Shown here: one piece after another, positions 45,525 through 56,932 of the stretch
Layout of the letters: each line of letters begins with the position of its first letter
Numbering within the stretch: the first letter of the stretch is position 1
NCBI RefSeq assembly: GCF_030247185.1
Contig: NC_080570.1
Location: 150,630,641-150,694,640 of the forward strand
Direction of reading: 5' to 3'
Length of the DNA stretch: 64,000 bases
DNA from: Malaya genurostris
Lineage: Eukaryota > Arthropoda > Insecta > Diptera > Culicidae
Position numbers and translations under genes: made by a program
Notes under the pieces: generated by a model
The model's database searches: none
What the model saw: the letters and a program-made list of their open reading frames with translations, nothing else
Told to the model about the DNA's origin: nothing

Positions 45525-46644
45525 TTTTTTTTTTTATTTATAACAATTTTTATTCAGGCCAATTTGCGTATAGCTTTACGTGGCCGATTTACCCATGTTT
45601 TTGTTACACAATATAATTTTTTTATTGTTGGATCTCGTTGTCACCCTTCTTCTAGGGGAAGAGGAGCTTCCATTTCCTTCTATCGAAGATTGGAGGTCAT
45701 TTTGTCCGTTGCTCATATCATCCATTGCTACATCGTTGGAATTGTGAGTGGTTTCCGTTTCCTTGTTTCCATTGTTGATCGCAGTCTTGGGTTCATTTGC
45801 AGTTGCTGTAGATGCGCTTTGTACATTGATTGCAGTTGATAGTTGGCTAGATGGTGAAGGTGCTTTTGAAACAGGAGCACTGCATTCACTAGTTTCCGTT
45901 GTTGGTTGGTTGTCCTTGTTTTTGTTTGTTTTGTTTGTTTTTGCAGTTTCAGTGCAAGGTTTGCCGTAGTGTGCAGGTTGTTCACAAAACTGACATGTAA
46001 CCAATTGATTTTCATACGTAATCAACGTTTTACACGGATGTATCCCGTCTTGACCACAAATGATGTAAGATGGAATTGCTTTACGTAGTTGCATACGTAC
46101 CACTCGCACGCCATTCCGGATACCCGGGAAAAATTCCGCCATACTTCTTTTTCGATGGAAAGAACTTCACCGTACTGCGACATACATTCCCGAACATACC
46201 CCTCGCTGGTCTGCGGGGGAAGGTCATGCACGCGTACTTCTATGGCATTGTCCACCATGTACACAGGGATTATATATTTAACATTGTCATGATCAATACT
46301 GTGCACCCCGTTATTAACCGAAGCAAATGCAATTGCATCTTTTTCACGTTTAAACATAATGTACACACAGTTAGACGCCTTGTTGAATTGAATCTCACTT
46401 ACATCATTAACGTTTAGATGCATTCGTTCCTTAAGCAAGATTTCAATTTCGGTTGCTGCAGGTCTAACTTTGCAGCGCTTGAAATCAATACAAATTGAAT
46501 TTGGCCTTGTAGGCCAAGTTTCAGGCTTTGTTAAATCGTATTTGCCCATTTCGTACACTCTATTGTTCACTGCACTGTATTGTCTTTGTTTCTGTCGTCG
46601 CGACCGTAAAAAATTTTCGACTGTGTCGTTTGCGATGCGAGCAC
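45525..46644 (-). mobile_element. ORF1-only non-LTR retroelement with poly(A) and TSD
   Basis: On the minus strand the element runs from 46644 to a poly(A) of about 11-12 nt at 45526-45537, preceded by GTTATAAATA. The flanks GAACTGAATTCTGAAC (45509-45524 and 46645-46660) are identical. They are either a 16-bp target-site duplication or, less likely, two array units. The element encodes only a gag-like ORF1, and its stop lies ~40 bp before the tail. No endonuclease or RT is present. It therefore looks like a non-autonomous LINE derivative, mobilised in trans. Confidence 0.65.
45576..46570 (-). pseudogene. Gag-like ORF1 protein, one frameshift
   Basis: Two overlapping open stretches join near 46130. 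The first (46570-46022) begins MNNRVYEMGKYDLTKPETWP and has an RRM-like, gag-type region with EVRVHDLPPQTSEGYVRECM and SQYGEVLSIEKEVW. The second (46142-45576) continues FFPGIRNGVRVVRMQLRKAI and CQFCEQPAHYGKPC, a zinc-knuckle-like motif (C-x2-C-x4-H-x4-C). It then has a Ser/Thr/Asn-rich tail ending in basic residues. The arrangement matches ORF1 proteins of LOA/R1-type elements of mosquitoes, from memory of the family. A single frameshift separates the halves, so this copy is inactive or nearly so. Confidence 0.65.
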
Positions 46645-46662
46645 GAACTGAATTCTGAACTT

Positions 46663-49600
46663 GTATTCAAACTCAAACTATCGCGGCAGATGAAGAAGAA
46701 GTTGCTACGTCAAGATAGTTTCCTGGACGGGAATATAAACTGCAATTGAAACAGTAAAGATGGCAGAGATTTTTAAATACATTAAACTGTGGACACTTAC
46801 AAAGAATAATTACTTGGTGACTTGAAGGGCTCAAATTATTGAAAAAAAAACGTCGGCTACCTTTCCTCAAGCAGCACAATTATTCAGTTCGATGTTTTGG
46901 TTGGATTTTGCATCTTGCCACTCCGCATAGCATCGTCGAACAACGTTCACAGCAATAGAAAAAGATTGGGCCCTCGCCAAACGGTACGTTAACATGATCA
47001 ATTGTGACTTGCATATAGTGCGAGTTAGCCTCAAAACCAATGCTGCAACCGTTCCCCAACACAAAGCTGATATAATTTACCAACCTCCGCCTCGCCAGTG
47101 TCCACCACACTAACCGAAGTTTGCAAAGTTTATGTTTTACGAACTGTCCGAAAGCATGAACAAACTTTCGGCAACTTAATCCCATCTTGAATAATTACTA
47201 TCTCGTGCAAAATTTGCATAACCCTTTTCGCATTCACCACACCTCTAGAGTGCTAAACAAGAATTCGGAAAATTCTTCCGGGCCTCCCTCACCCGAGATT
47301 AACATGTGGAAATGTTCTTTGGCCCATTCCGGCTGTCTTTTTATTTTTCGTACTGGATCAACCTCCCCGTCATAATGAAGGAGTAGAATGAAGAGGGAGA
47401 ATACTAAATTCGTTGAATATGTGCAATCCTTCTTCCAAACGACTCTGCTAGAATCAACAACATATGGTGACAAAGTTGTTCCTAACTCACCGACCGGCAA
47501 CCAACCCTTTCATCGCAGAATACCCGGGGTGAAGTGTGGGAGGGGGTTGATCTTTTGAAAGCTATACAGCATTTTCTTGCAAGTTTCAAGTTGAATATGG
47601 TGCAAATATCAAATGCCTTCACACTCAGGTCCAAGCCAAGGGCTGGACAGAAGCCAAAGTTGGCAACTTTTCGGCCCCTTCAAAAGAACCGACCACCGAC
47701 TCTGTGGACTCTGGACCGGGCCCGAGCCCGGGAAGGAAACAAGATGTAGAGCATATTTGTGCCAAATCCTGGTCTCCCGTAACCAGCAGCTCATGTTTAG
47801 CATAGGCTGAGAGAGAGAGACAGTGGTCAGACTTGGGAGAAGTTTCTGTTTAACTTCCTTCCTGGGTTATGCACCAAAAAAAGGGCAGATGACAGTGTCC
47901 TGGATGCCCGCGCGTGTGTGAATGCTCTCAAAACTGGGTTTAATTCAATAATAACATTACGAGCAGCACATGCATGCACATTTGGGGGAGGTGGGAGACC
48001 AGTTTGAAATGAATTATGCAAATTTTCCTCTTACTCGAAGGTCGGAGGTTAAACTAAAAAATATTTATTTCCTGCGATTCCGAGGTAGTGTGCCAGGTTA
48101 TCCCAAGGACGACGATTGTTGTCGTTTGTTATCCGTTTGTTCGTCGAACCGCAAAAGTTTTCCCCAATCCATACATGAGCGAAACTTTCTCTAAGCGTCC
48201 ATTTCCACCGTCGTCCACCCTTCCGTCCTTCCCAGAAAACGGCTTCCAAGTAAATCTACCATCCTGCTATCGTTACATTATCGGAAATAAAGGAATGAAA
48301 ATTGATTTATGCGTTTGCTTCCTTGAAAGTGCTATTGTAAAAGTTATGATTTGCAGTTTGCTGCGACTTGGGAAAAACCGGATGCGAACGCCCAGTCTGT
48401 TTTTTTTTTTTATATTTGGCTTTCAAGTTGAAAACAAGTTCTCGGGGAACTATTCGCCTGACAAAAAACATTGTTTGTCTTTCAAACTGTGATACAGATT
48501 TAATGCGGACGAAGATTCAATGTATTTCAGTTGGACAGGAGTTCGAATGTTCGAAAACATTCTTCGAGCGGTATATTTCTATTCCACCAAAAAAATCTTG
48601 CAATTGTTCGTGGAACATAGAAGAAAAAAGTTTCATGCCACATTACTTTTGTGGCAGCCATTTGTGAAAGAAGTTTAATGAAAAATCACCACAAATCCCG
48701 TTATCAAAACGTTTCTAGTTAGACAACGGGTTGAGTCAGACTTCCAGGCAAAAATTCGACAAGAGTTGGCAACAACCCTGTTACGACAGTTGACTTTCAT
48801 ATCTCGTCCGATATATGAGTCAACCAAACGAACTAGAGGCTCTCTTAATAGCACGAATTTATCCCGTCGTAGTTGACTTCAAATGGGTTCGTTTTCGACC
48901 GCCTGGATATCCAATTGAAGTTTTGCACCTCTATATCAAGGAGGCACATTCGCTTCAATTGAATAAAGTAACTAGTGTGATAAACGTTCAATTCCTCATG
49001 AAGAGTTAAGTGATTGAATTCACTAACAACAACATTTTGCTCTAGGTGGAGTACATTATACACAGAAAAAAATTATGAGATTTACAGATTTTATGGCACA
49101 ATTCTTAAGAACGCAATCCGTAAAATGAACCTAAATCAAACATACACCACCTTTCAAGTAAGTTTGTTTCAGCAATTGAAATATATCAGAATGCATTAAA
49201 CTTGTGTTCGATCAATTGTAAAAATGAGTCTTAGAGGACGTAAATGTAAACAATTTTTTCTAGTTGTGACAATTAAGTGATGCGACTGATTTTCTTGCAG
49301 CGCTTGTGGTGAACTGGCTACCCTGCTATTTCTTTCTCCTTCCCCGGAATCCTTATCATCTCCATTGATATATTTAATATGGCTCTAGCATGTTTAGTTC
49401 GCTTGCTGGGTCGTGCTTAGTAGACGTGTGCTGGTGGCTGTGCGATAAAACTTCATTTCAATCGAATATTATTAGATAAACATGAAATTTCTGGACGTTG
49501 ACTGTCAGCATATCCCTTCTCATTCGTTTTACCTTCGTTGCTGAAGCTCCCAGAATTCATCGTCAATTGAATAACCGTACGTAGTCATTTGAAGTTTTGC

Positions 49601-50085
49601 TCGCTCAGTTTATAGTGCCAATCAATTTACCTGATTCATTTTCTTCACTGTGGGTAGTGAGCAAGTACAAATGAATTGGCATAAACATCAATTCGATAAC
49701 ACAAAACGCTCTCCGACCATAATAATAAATAGAGAGTGGCGGTTCTCGTTTGAGTTTTCAATTATCATCAGCAATTTAAAATCGATAATTTCGACTGTTT
49801 GAAATGTATTGAGATGTATTTCGAAGCATAAAAAAATAAAAACTGAAAGTGGGAACAACTAATTTATTTTTATTTTGTAATTGATATTTCAGTTATCAGT
49901 TATTGGTTTACTTTTCATCCGTTATCTTGAATCAATTCGAATGTTTACATGAACCTCACTTGAAGGCCACTCTCTCATTCAAACTGACGGTGATTAAACT
50001 GAACTTCGGTAGAAATAGAGAAACGAATGAAGGACGAGACGCGATGCCTATTCGGTGCGACAGCGAATGTTGTGTGTTAGAATGT
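46663..50085. other. Intron or flank without recognised genes
   Basis: A minus-strand stretch of 101 codons (47185-46880) has no recognisable domain. There are several short + strand frames without motifs. A GA tract lies near 47810-47821. The segment may be single-copy DNA. Confidence 0.35.
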
Positions 50086-50099
50086 GAAGTTTACTGCAG

Positions 50100-50775
50100 T
50101 AGAGTGATCGTCAGTGCGCGCACACGTTTTGTGGTGCTCGTCACGAAAATGGAGAAACGAAATCTAGAGCAATGCACCGCGATTAAATTTTTTTTCGCTA
50201 GATTGGACGAAACAGCTTCGAAAATGGACGCTAAATTTAAAAAAAAGTGTGATGATAGTGCTCTTAGTCGTTCCCAGGTCTTTCGATGGCATAAAATTTG
50301 ATAGCAGAGGCATGAAAGTATGGAAGACGAGTGTGAACTGACGCAAATCCACAGCGTGTGCGCGCCCTAATCCGTCTAGATTGGCGTCTAACAGTTCGAA
50401 TGTCGGAGCTGGATATGAACAGTGAAACTGTCAGACTAATTTTAACAGACGATTTTGGGATGAAAAAGTTGAACGCAAAGATGGTTCTAAAGAACATTTC
50501 TGAGAATACCGAATGGCCAGCGCAGAAGATTGTCAGAGTATTTGTACTCTAATTGGATCGCCGTGTTGCAACAGCCACCGTATCCGGTTGATAAGTCAAA
50601 GGAACCCATTTTGAAATGACTACGAATATACAGGCGACTGCGACTCACGGACATCATAATCGGAGCGTTCCAAAAATGTTATGAAGCATGGAAAACGTGC
50701 TGGAATCGTTATGTAGTTGCCCCAGGAGATCCCATTTTGAGGGGGATGGCAGAGCTGTTGAATATTTTTTTTTAA
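50100..50775 (+). pseudogene. mariner-like transposase remnant with central deletion
   Basis: The ATG at 50150 starts MEKRNLEQCTAIKFFFARLD, followed by DSALSRSQVFRWHK, an N-terminal HTH of mariner type. A second frame gives RALIRLDWRLTVRMSELDMN and SETVRLILTDDFGMKKLNAK (second HTH). After about 50550 only a C-terminal-like piece is readable (FQKCYEAWKTCWNRY near 50670). The catalytic DDD region is largely absent. This family differs from the 10.5/34.8/53.3-kb copies. Confidence 0.65.
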
Positions 50776-51536
50776 AAATACGGTTTTTATAGCATCAGTC
50801 TTATTACTTAGTTGTCAAATCTCGTACACGGAGAATTATCTGTTAGACGTCTGTGGTTTTGATGAATTCACCCGAAGAGCCATGTCCCAGTACGGAACGA
50901 TTTTTTTCATCACTGTGAAAGAATTTCGAGGGTGGTGTTCGTTTGTTACGCATACGCTCGAGGAAACCTATACCTTCATATTTGATTTCCACTCAGAACA
51001 CAACGTAGCCATGTAAACCACTGGTCGCGTACGGCAATCAGCTGATCATTTGTCAATATTATCAGAAAGCTATTGACCTTAGTATAGTTGACATGCAAGA
51101 AAGAAATCATGTACACGCAGGGACAACAGTACATAGGCTCAAACCCATCCTAGTACTTTCGGGGATTGACTTAACAATAATGATACATTTTCATCACAAA
51201 AACCATTATCCATCAAACCAATAAATAACAAGGTACCAGTGAACTGAACACCCAAACAAAAAGAAGTAAAAAGGGAAAAAAACGATGTTTTCCCCAACAA
51301 CACCGTCGCCGAATCAATGGACGAAAGCGTGAATAGTAAACTTAGGCCCCACCCTCCATAATATGCTGGATAGCCATGAGAGTACATCTCTTCACATGAA
51401 AAGGGGCAAGATCTAGCATGTTGGGTTCACGTAAATGAGCCAGAGAAAAATTCCGAACGAATAAAAGAATCGTTTCCGGTAAATAATTCAGTTTGGTTTA
51501 ATTTTTGCCGGAACAATTCTGGCAGAATCCATTCAG

Positions 51537-51740
51537 TTGTTCTTTACGTTTCGTCTTAGACTTGGACTTGGCCAGTCGAAACTTCAAAACTTCAAAAAGC
51601 ACAGCCTTTGTTTTACATTTCTTTGGTGGAGTTTGACTTTCTATCTCGACAGACGTCGCAGCCGATTAATAACGTACTGATAGTTGTTCAGCATAAACTG
51701 TTCGGCACTGACGAGTCTAAGACGAAACCTTTTTTTCTGT
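51537..51740. mobile_element. MITE, CGTTTCGTCTT family, with inserted SINE fragment
   Basis: The left end is TCTTTACGTTTCGTCTTAGA and the right end TCGGCACTGACGAGTCTAAG followed by ACGAAACC. Between them, about 51612-51690 resembles the 3' part of SINE family A in reverse (TTTCTTTGGTGGAGTTTGAC). Confidence 0.55.
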
Positions 51741-52259
51741 TTTCATTTATTTTTAATTGAAAATCTTCATCAAGCGCGATTGTGCTGAGTTTGTACCACC
51801 AAGCCGCACATCTTTAGTTCGATCGTTTGCATTAAACAAATAACAACACGTCAGTCAATAAGTCTCCAATCTGACAAAGAGATGGCGTCACTAATTTAAA
51901 ATTATTTTAGCTTTACCTCAACAAAAACTTCCTTTAGATGGCACCTGTGAAAATTTCATACTAAACAAACAAAAAATGCGTGATAAGCACTATCCGGGTT
52001 CTGCTTCAAGCAAACATATCATTATTTATTGGTATAATAAATTTACAAACCTTTGGAAATCGTACAAAAAAATTCATTGCATGAAAATGGATAATCAGAA
52101 AGTGAAGTTGTAGTTGATAGCTACCAACGTAAAGATATTAAAAGGAAGTGTATTTTCTAAGATTTGCTTGAGAATTAGAATATGAAAACGTTATTCGCAA
52201 AGTAAGTGTCGCGCTTTCTCGCAGCTGATTAAGTACAACTAATCGTTACGATAGTTCAA

Positions 52260-52465
52260 TTCCATGAATGTAAGTTCGAATTGCTGCTGCGTGCTCCATA
52301 TTCGCCAGATATAGCCCCCATTGACTATCTTCTGTTTTCAGATTTAAATAAAATCATGCTGAAAACAGCTTTGCCACGAATGACGAATAAAACTAAATCG
52401 AGGCATACAAGTAGTAGTGTGTTGAAACACCGTTGGAATTCTTGTATTGCTTTGAAAGGATAATA
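52260..52465 (+). pseudogene. mariner transposase C-terminal fragment
   Basis: One frame reads APYSPDIAPIDYLLFSDLNK near 52295, the block around the second and third catalytic aspartates of mariner. It ends LKHRWNSCIALKG before a stop near 52460. Only ~60 residues remain and no TIRs are visible. Confidence 0.65.
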
Positions 52466-52599
52466 CAGTGATATTTTATTTATTTAGTTCTTTCTTCGGC
52501 ATGTACCGGACAGATGATGTTTAACATAAGTGTTGCCAAAAATTAATCAAGTTTAAGAAAAAAGCTTTCTTGTTTTTATCACACCAAATTAAAAAAATA

Positions 52600-52985
52600 A
52601 TAACGTAAACTTTTTTTACGAACCTTTTTCTTGGAAAGAGGTTTTTGCATAAATTTTGCATCCACTACAATAAGGGTATTTTTGAAACGGTTTTGAAGGA
52701 TAGATTCCGCAAAACGATATTCGAGGTATTCTTGAAATCCAAGATGGCAATTCGATGATTAAGATCGTTGCGAAATCCAAGGTGGCGACTTTCGGTTTAT
52801 CGATATTCCTTGAAAACCCTTACTCATATTGTAAGGGGTTTTAAAGGAATATCAATGAACCGAAAGTCGCCATCTTGGATTTCGGTTTGACCCCAAACGT
52901 TGTCTCCCAGCTTATACTCATCAAACCAATGCAAAATAACGTAAACCTTTTTTATGAACTAACACGATTTATGGAATTCCCACTT
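52600..52985. repeat. Repeat with a strong hairpin (arms 52771-52823 / 52834-52884)
   Basis: CGAAATCCAAGGTGGCGACT, TTCGGTTTATCGATATTCC and AAACCCTTA are followed after ~10 bp by their near-perfect complement. Outside, TAACGTAAACTTTTTTTACG (52600) recurs as TAACGTAAACCTTTTTTATG (52929) in direct orientation. It is probably a MITE or foldback element. Confidence 0.6.
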
Positions 52986-53054
52986 AGTTCGTAAATTGAG
53001 GTTTCGGTGTACTAAAAAAAACGATACGCCTGCCAATGCCGATATGTGCTTCTG

Positions 53055-53112
53055 TGACTCAGTCGGTTAGCGGACGTACTTTCTATTCTAATGATTCTCG
53101 GTTCAAGTCGAT
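53055..53112 (+). repeat. tRNA-like SINE head
   Basis: TGACTCAGTCGGTTAGCGGA resembles a Pol III A box and CTCGGTTCAAGTCG a B box, about 45 bp apart. The body that should follow blends into the reverse-oriented SINE beginning near 53130. It is a fragment, not a functional tRNA gene. Confidence 0.45.
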
Positions 53113-53129
53113 GTCGCAGTTGATTTTGT

Positions 53130-53309
53130 ACTCCCATGTCAAACTTCTATTTCAAGAGACTTAGCAGCCGATTTGTAAGAGTACAAAGCAGTTGCGTGGT
53201 TAGTGCTGTAATCCAACGGACAATAAAAAGAATCCGGTCAGGTCTGGAGTCGAACATACGCCCACTGTTTTGTGAGACTAGCGTTTTACTTTCTGAACCG
53301 TCGACTCGT
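53130..53309 (-). mobile_element. tRNA-derived SINE (family A), degenerate
   Basis: On the minus strand, GTATGTTCGACTCCAGACC (B box) and a tail matching the 7579-7788 copy. The mariner copy 3 begins a few bases after its head (53318). No clear target-site duplication was seen. Confidence 0.6.
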
Positions 53310-53317
53310 ACTTTTTA

Positions 53318-53876
53318 TCAGGTGTACAACTTTGCTTCCGCCGTTTTCCGATGGGTGGCGGCTGAGGCTGGTTAAAATAAATAGATGATAATGCCTTTAA
53401 AGTGAGTGTGTACAGTGCCTAACGAATTGTCATCGCCGTTTCAGTGACAGTTGTTCTTGTTTTCGTGTTATTCACGCTCGAAAATGTCTGTTTATGTGCC
53501 CAATTCTCGCCATTTGCGGGAAGTTTTACTTTTCTGTTACAATTCGAAAAACAATGCAACTGATTGAATGCCTTAAGAAACTTACGGTGATGCTGCTCTG
53601 AGTAAAAAAACGTGTCGGACGAGGTTTCAACGTTTTAAAAATGGTGATTTCGATGTCGAAGACAACCATGATGGTGGAATGGAAAAAACCTTCAAAAATG
53701 AATAACAATTTACTACGAGCTCTTAAAACCGGGTGAAACGCTTCTTGGATAGCGTCAAAAGAGTACTCCTATTTTCGAGCCGGGATCCGAAAATTGCCGG
53801 AAAGATGGGAGAAAGTTGTCGCTAGCGACGGACAATACTTTGAATAATACATCTGTAAGCACTTTTTCGCAATGTA
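53318..53876 (+). mobile_element. mariner element, copy 3 (internally deleted, right end lost)
   Basis: The left TIR TCAGGTGTACAACTTTGCTT follows a TA at 53316-53317. The 5' leader and the first ~110 codons match copy 1. Near 53705 the sequence jumps to the WWDQLG-downstream part (TTTACTACGAGCTCTTAAAA) and then to the C-terminus. It ends near 53876, before the right TIR. It is dead. Confidence 0.75.
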
Positions 53877-54039
53877 GTTGAATGAAAATTTTTGTTAATT
53901 GGATTCATCCGGATTAATCAGGTGAAGAATATTGATAATTGTTGTTAGTTAGTTTTTGACCAAACGAAACGGTTTTGATTTTACCTAGTCCCATTTTTAA
54001 CAATTTTAACCCAAGTTAATAGGAATTCTTCGTTTTTTT

Positions 54040-55440
54040 GCAGCTTCGCTCTAAATGACGGTTTGTAATTTCTAAGTACATCTCACCCTATTGTACCGGA
54101 ACCGGAAGTGAGATCCATACAAAAGTCGAAAGCAATCTATTTGTATGAACGTTAACCCTTTTATTCGAGTCCAAGTTTGTCGAAATCGATTCAGCCGTTT
54201 CCGGGAAAATGACGAGAGTACCGTTTTTGAGTTTTCGACTACTATTTCCGGTACTTTCGGAACCGGGCCAGCTCCCGGTATAGCTAAAATTGGTTCGTTT
54301 GGCCAACAACTAACATAACCTATAAACTGAAACAGCTTTGAACCAAATTTAGTACAATTTTTACCCGTATTAAACGGAGAAAACAGATTGGAAAAATGAC
54401 ATACCGCATAGACGGGACTCCTAACCGGGGAGATTGTTTACCAATTAAACTACAATGTATATGAAAACACATGAAGAGATAGCCCAATTGATTAGAAGAA
54501 CCGAACATGCTTCGCCATACTTGGCCATCACAGCATTTAATTATAGTCCTATTCCTATGTAAATGTTATGTAAATGATTAGGAGTTAGCTACGGGTTCGA
54601 GTCCCGTTTCTGCGGTAACATTTTTCGCGGTTTTTCATCACATAATTTCATTCGAATGTCATTTTTTTTTTCATTCTGTTTTCCCCGTGTTATATTGATC
54701 AAATAAAAACCTAGCTCAGAACGGATCTATGTCTTAACAAGACTAAAACAAATCATTGAGAATTTTTACGTTTGCTGCACTATCTCTCTAGATGACGGGT
54801 TGCAATTTCATACACAATTAACTTTGTATTTCCGGAACTGGAAGCAAAATCAACTTATGAAAACGTAAAACTTTCTGAGAAATTGGCGTGATCTTCGATT
54901 TGGAGCACACAAACACTTTCCCGGTGCTTCTGGAACCAGAAACGATGATCCGGTATACCCAAAATCAACGTATTTAGTCTTCCATTTACCATGACATTTT
55001 TATACTTATCAGCCTGTAATTCCGGAACCGGAAGTCATATCCGAATAAAGTTTGGTAGGCTTATATGGGATTGAAAGACCTTTCATTACTTAACTTAAGC
55101 TTGTGAAAATTGGATGAGCAATCTCTGAGAAAATCGAGTGCACTTTTTAAGTTCATTTTGCACATTTTACCCCGTAACTCCGGAACCGGAAGTCGAATTC
55201 ACATTAAATTTAATACCAAACTGAGAATGAATCTGAGTTGAAGAGAATTGGTTAAGTGGTCTCTGAGAAAATCTAGTACGCCTTTTTCATTTTTTTGTCG
55301 TGAACACGACTGCGCCTTTTCAAAATTTACCTTCTGAGAGAAGGATTAGTTTTCTAACGTATCAACAAAATTTTTGGTACATGCCATCGGAAATATGATC
55401 ACCAATTTATAATATCATTTTCAGTTAACTCATGACGCCT
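54040..55440 (+). repeat. CCGGAACCGGAAG-type repeat with subunits
   Basis: Motif copies near 54095, 54245, 54827, 54940, 55023 and 55180, mostly spaced 100-200 bp apart. Each is followed by 'tgaaaattgg...catctctgagaaaat'-like text. The block is interrupted by the tRNA-ended repeat (54402-54625). Confidence 0.6.
54402..54625. repeat. tRNA-like-ended foldback repeat, copy B
   Basis: The left end is ACCGCATAGACGGGACTCCT and the right end GGGTTCGAGTCCCGTTTCTG followed by CGGT. The right end contains a consensus B box on the + strand, and the left end is its partial inverse. The interior matches copy A at 6843-7030. Confidence 0.6.
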
Positions 55441-55458
55441 TTCTTGTACCTGGGTTGG

Positions 55459-55700
55459 TATAAAAGGTTAACATTTGATATATTTCGTTCATTCTAGCCT
55501 GCACAGTTCACTGAGCAGGTAGTAAAACAACTGCATCATTCCGGTTGGTTCAGGTCCAGAGTTTAGTTCCAGTTCCAGTATCAAGAATTCAGTTCAGTAT
55601 CGAAACAATTGCGGGACGTTCACAGAGTCAGTTTCCCTTCTAAGAAGATCGATGGCGTCATCCTGCTGCTGGTCGTTTGCATTGGAGCAAAGTACAACGA
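55459..55700 (+). promoter_or_regulatory. Core-promoter-like motif in a dispersed repeat
   Basis: TATAAAAGG at 55459 is followed 32 bp later by TCATTC (initiator-like), then a CAGTTCCAGTTCCAGTATC-rich transcribed-looking stretch. No ORF of any length follows. Spacing and motifs fit an arthropod TATA/Inr promoter, but chance is possible. Confidence 0.35.
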
Positions 55701-56040
55701 AAAGTGGACAACGATGGAGAACACTATGCAAAATTAGCCCTTGTAATGGTTTCTGATATTATCTAAAGAACTATAACGATTGCTTCTTTACAAATCGGAG
55801 ATAGAAATCATCAGTTTAGTGCAAATCTAGAATAATTTGATTAGCTTAGTGCACTTTTTGCAGTGAAAAATTCGCACTAAACGAGTGCGAATAAAACCAG
55901 CATTTCACTGATTCGCGTTCGAAAAAAAATCCGAACAATGTTTAATATCGTAGAGCATTCCACTGAATGCTAGAATTAATTCATTTTAATAGTCAACTGA
56001 AATATGGAATTGCGAAATGAAATAATCGACACCAAAATTC

Positions 56041-56420
56041 TGTTTGTTGTCATTTTTTTTACTCTCATTTGCACATTTTCCACTTTACTCCCGAACCGGA
56101 AGTTGTATCAGGGTAAAATTCAATAGCAAAGATGGGACCAAGACACCTTTTATTTGAATCTTAGTTTGTGAAAATCGGTCCTGCCATCTCCGAGAAAATT
56201 GAGTGCACATTTTTGTTACATACATACACAAAGACAGACAGTGATTGCATCGCATTTCTATATGAAAAAAGGCAAAAATGGTACATCTCTGTGAAACAGT
56301 GTTTAAAATTTTTCGAATATATTGGTATTGCCAGTTTATGGCCAAAAGGTTCGGTTTTAGTTATTCCGCTTCCCGTTTGCCGATTTCGGAATTACCGGAA
56401 ATAATGATCGAAAACTCGTT
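56041..56420 (+). repeat. CCGGAACCGGAAG-type repeat, single unit
   Basis: CCCGAACCGGAAGTTGTATC at 56090, TTTGTGAAAATCGGTCCTGC near 56164 and 'tatatgaaaaaaggc' near 56259 repeat the unit seen at 5.9 and 54 kb. Confidence 0.5.
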
Positions 56421-56820
56421 TTGATTGCTCAGGAATTATTGAACTGGTTTTGGCAAACAAAGTACTAATTCGGGCAAAATTCGGGTACAGAAAAAAAAGT
56501 ATTTTCGATCCGATCGGGTTCGGCTTTCCGAATTAGCTTACCCGACCATCTCTACTGTGTGTGTGTGTGCGGCATAATTTGTATTGACCATTCGCACTAA
56601 TTTAGTAATTAATTCGGAATCCGATGATCAAAAAGGCAGTTCTTTGTAGCATTCTAAATTTCAATGTAGTTGAATGAAAATCGACTATTAATTTATATTT
56701 TTATATTTAATTCAGATGCCGTGTTGTCAACGGAAACATTCTCAACTGCATATCAATTCCCAAACTGTTTTCTTTGATTAGAAAAGTAATTAAATTATCA
56801 CTCGGCTCTCTGTCCATTAG

Positions 56821-56932
56821 CAATCAGGACATTGAGACATTCAACACGTCAGCAGCTTCCAATAACGCTTCTATTAGTAGTAGTAGTAGTAGTATGACAC
56901 AATTTAAATCCCATCTTATGAATGCCAAAACC
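56821..56932 (+). CDS. Weak candidate cytoplasmic-tail exon of the ADAM gene
   Basis: A pyrimidine-rich acceptor (CTCGGCTCTCTGTCCATTAG) and a GTGAGT donor flank 112 nt. These are open in exactly the phase left by the transmembrane exon, adding (S)NQDIETFNTSAASNNASIS, a Ser run and MTQFKSHLMNAKT. An alternative acceptor at 56715 (ATTTAATTCAG) also keeps the frame open. There is no homology that I recognise, and the intron would be 24.6 kb. Confidence 0.35.

Noticed and set aside
46880..47185. 101-codon minus-strand frame
   Set aside because: No domain, no start context and no splice support; a chance frame of this length is plausible in this window.
50855..50985. Possible ORF1 piece (AMSQYGTIFFITVKEF) resembling the 46-kb gag-like protein
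   Set aside because: The similarity is limited to about ten residues, so it is too weak to annotate without an alignment.
54590..54625. Possible tRNA gene (GGTTCGAGTCCC)
   Set aside because: Only a B box is present; no acceptor stem or anticodon arm can be formed, and a related copy exists at 6.8 kb.
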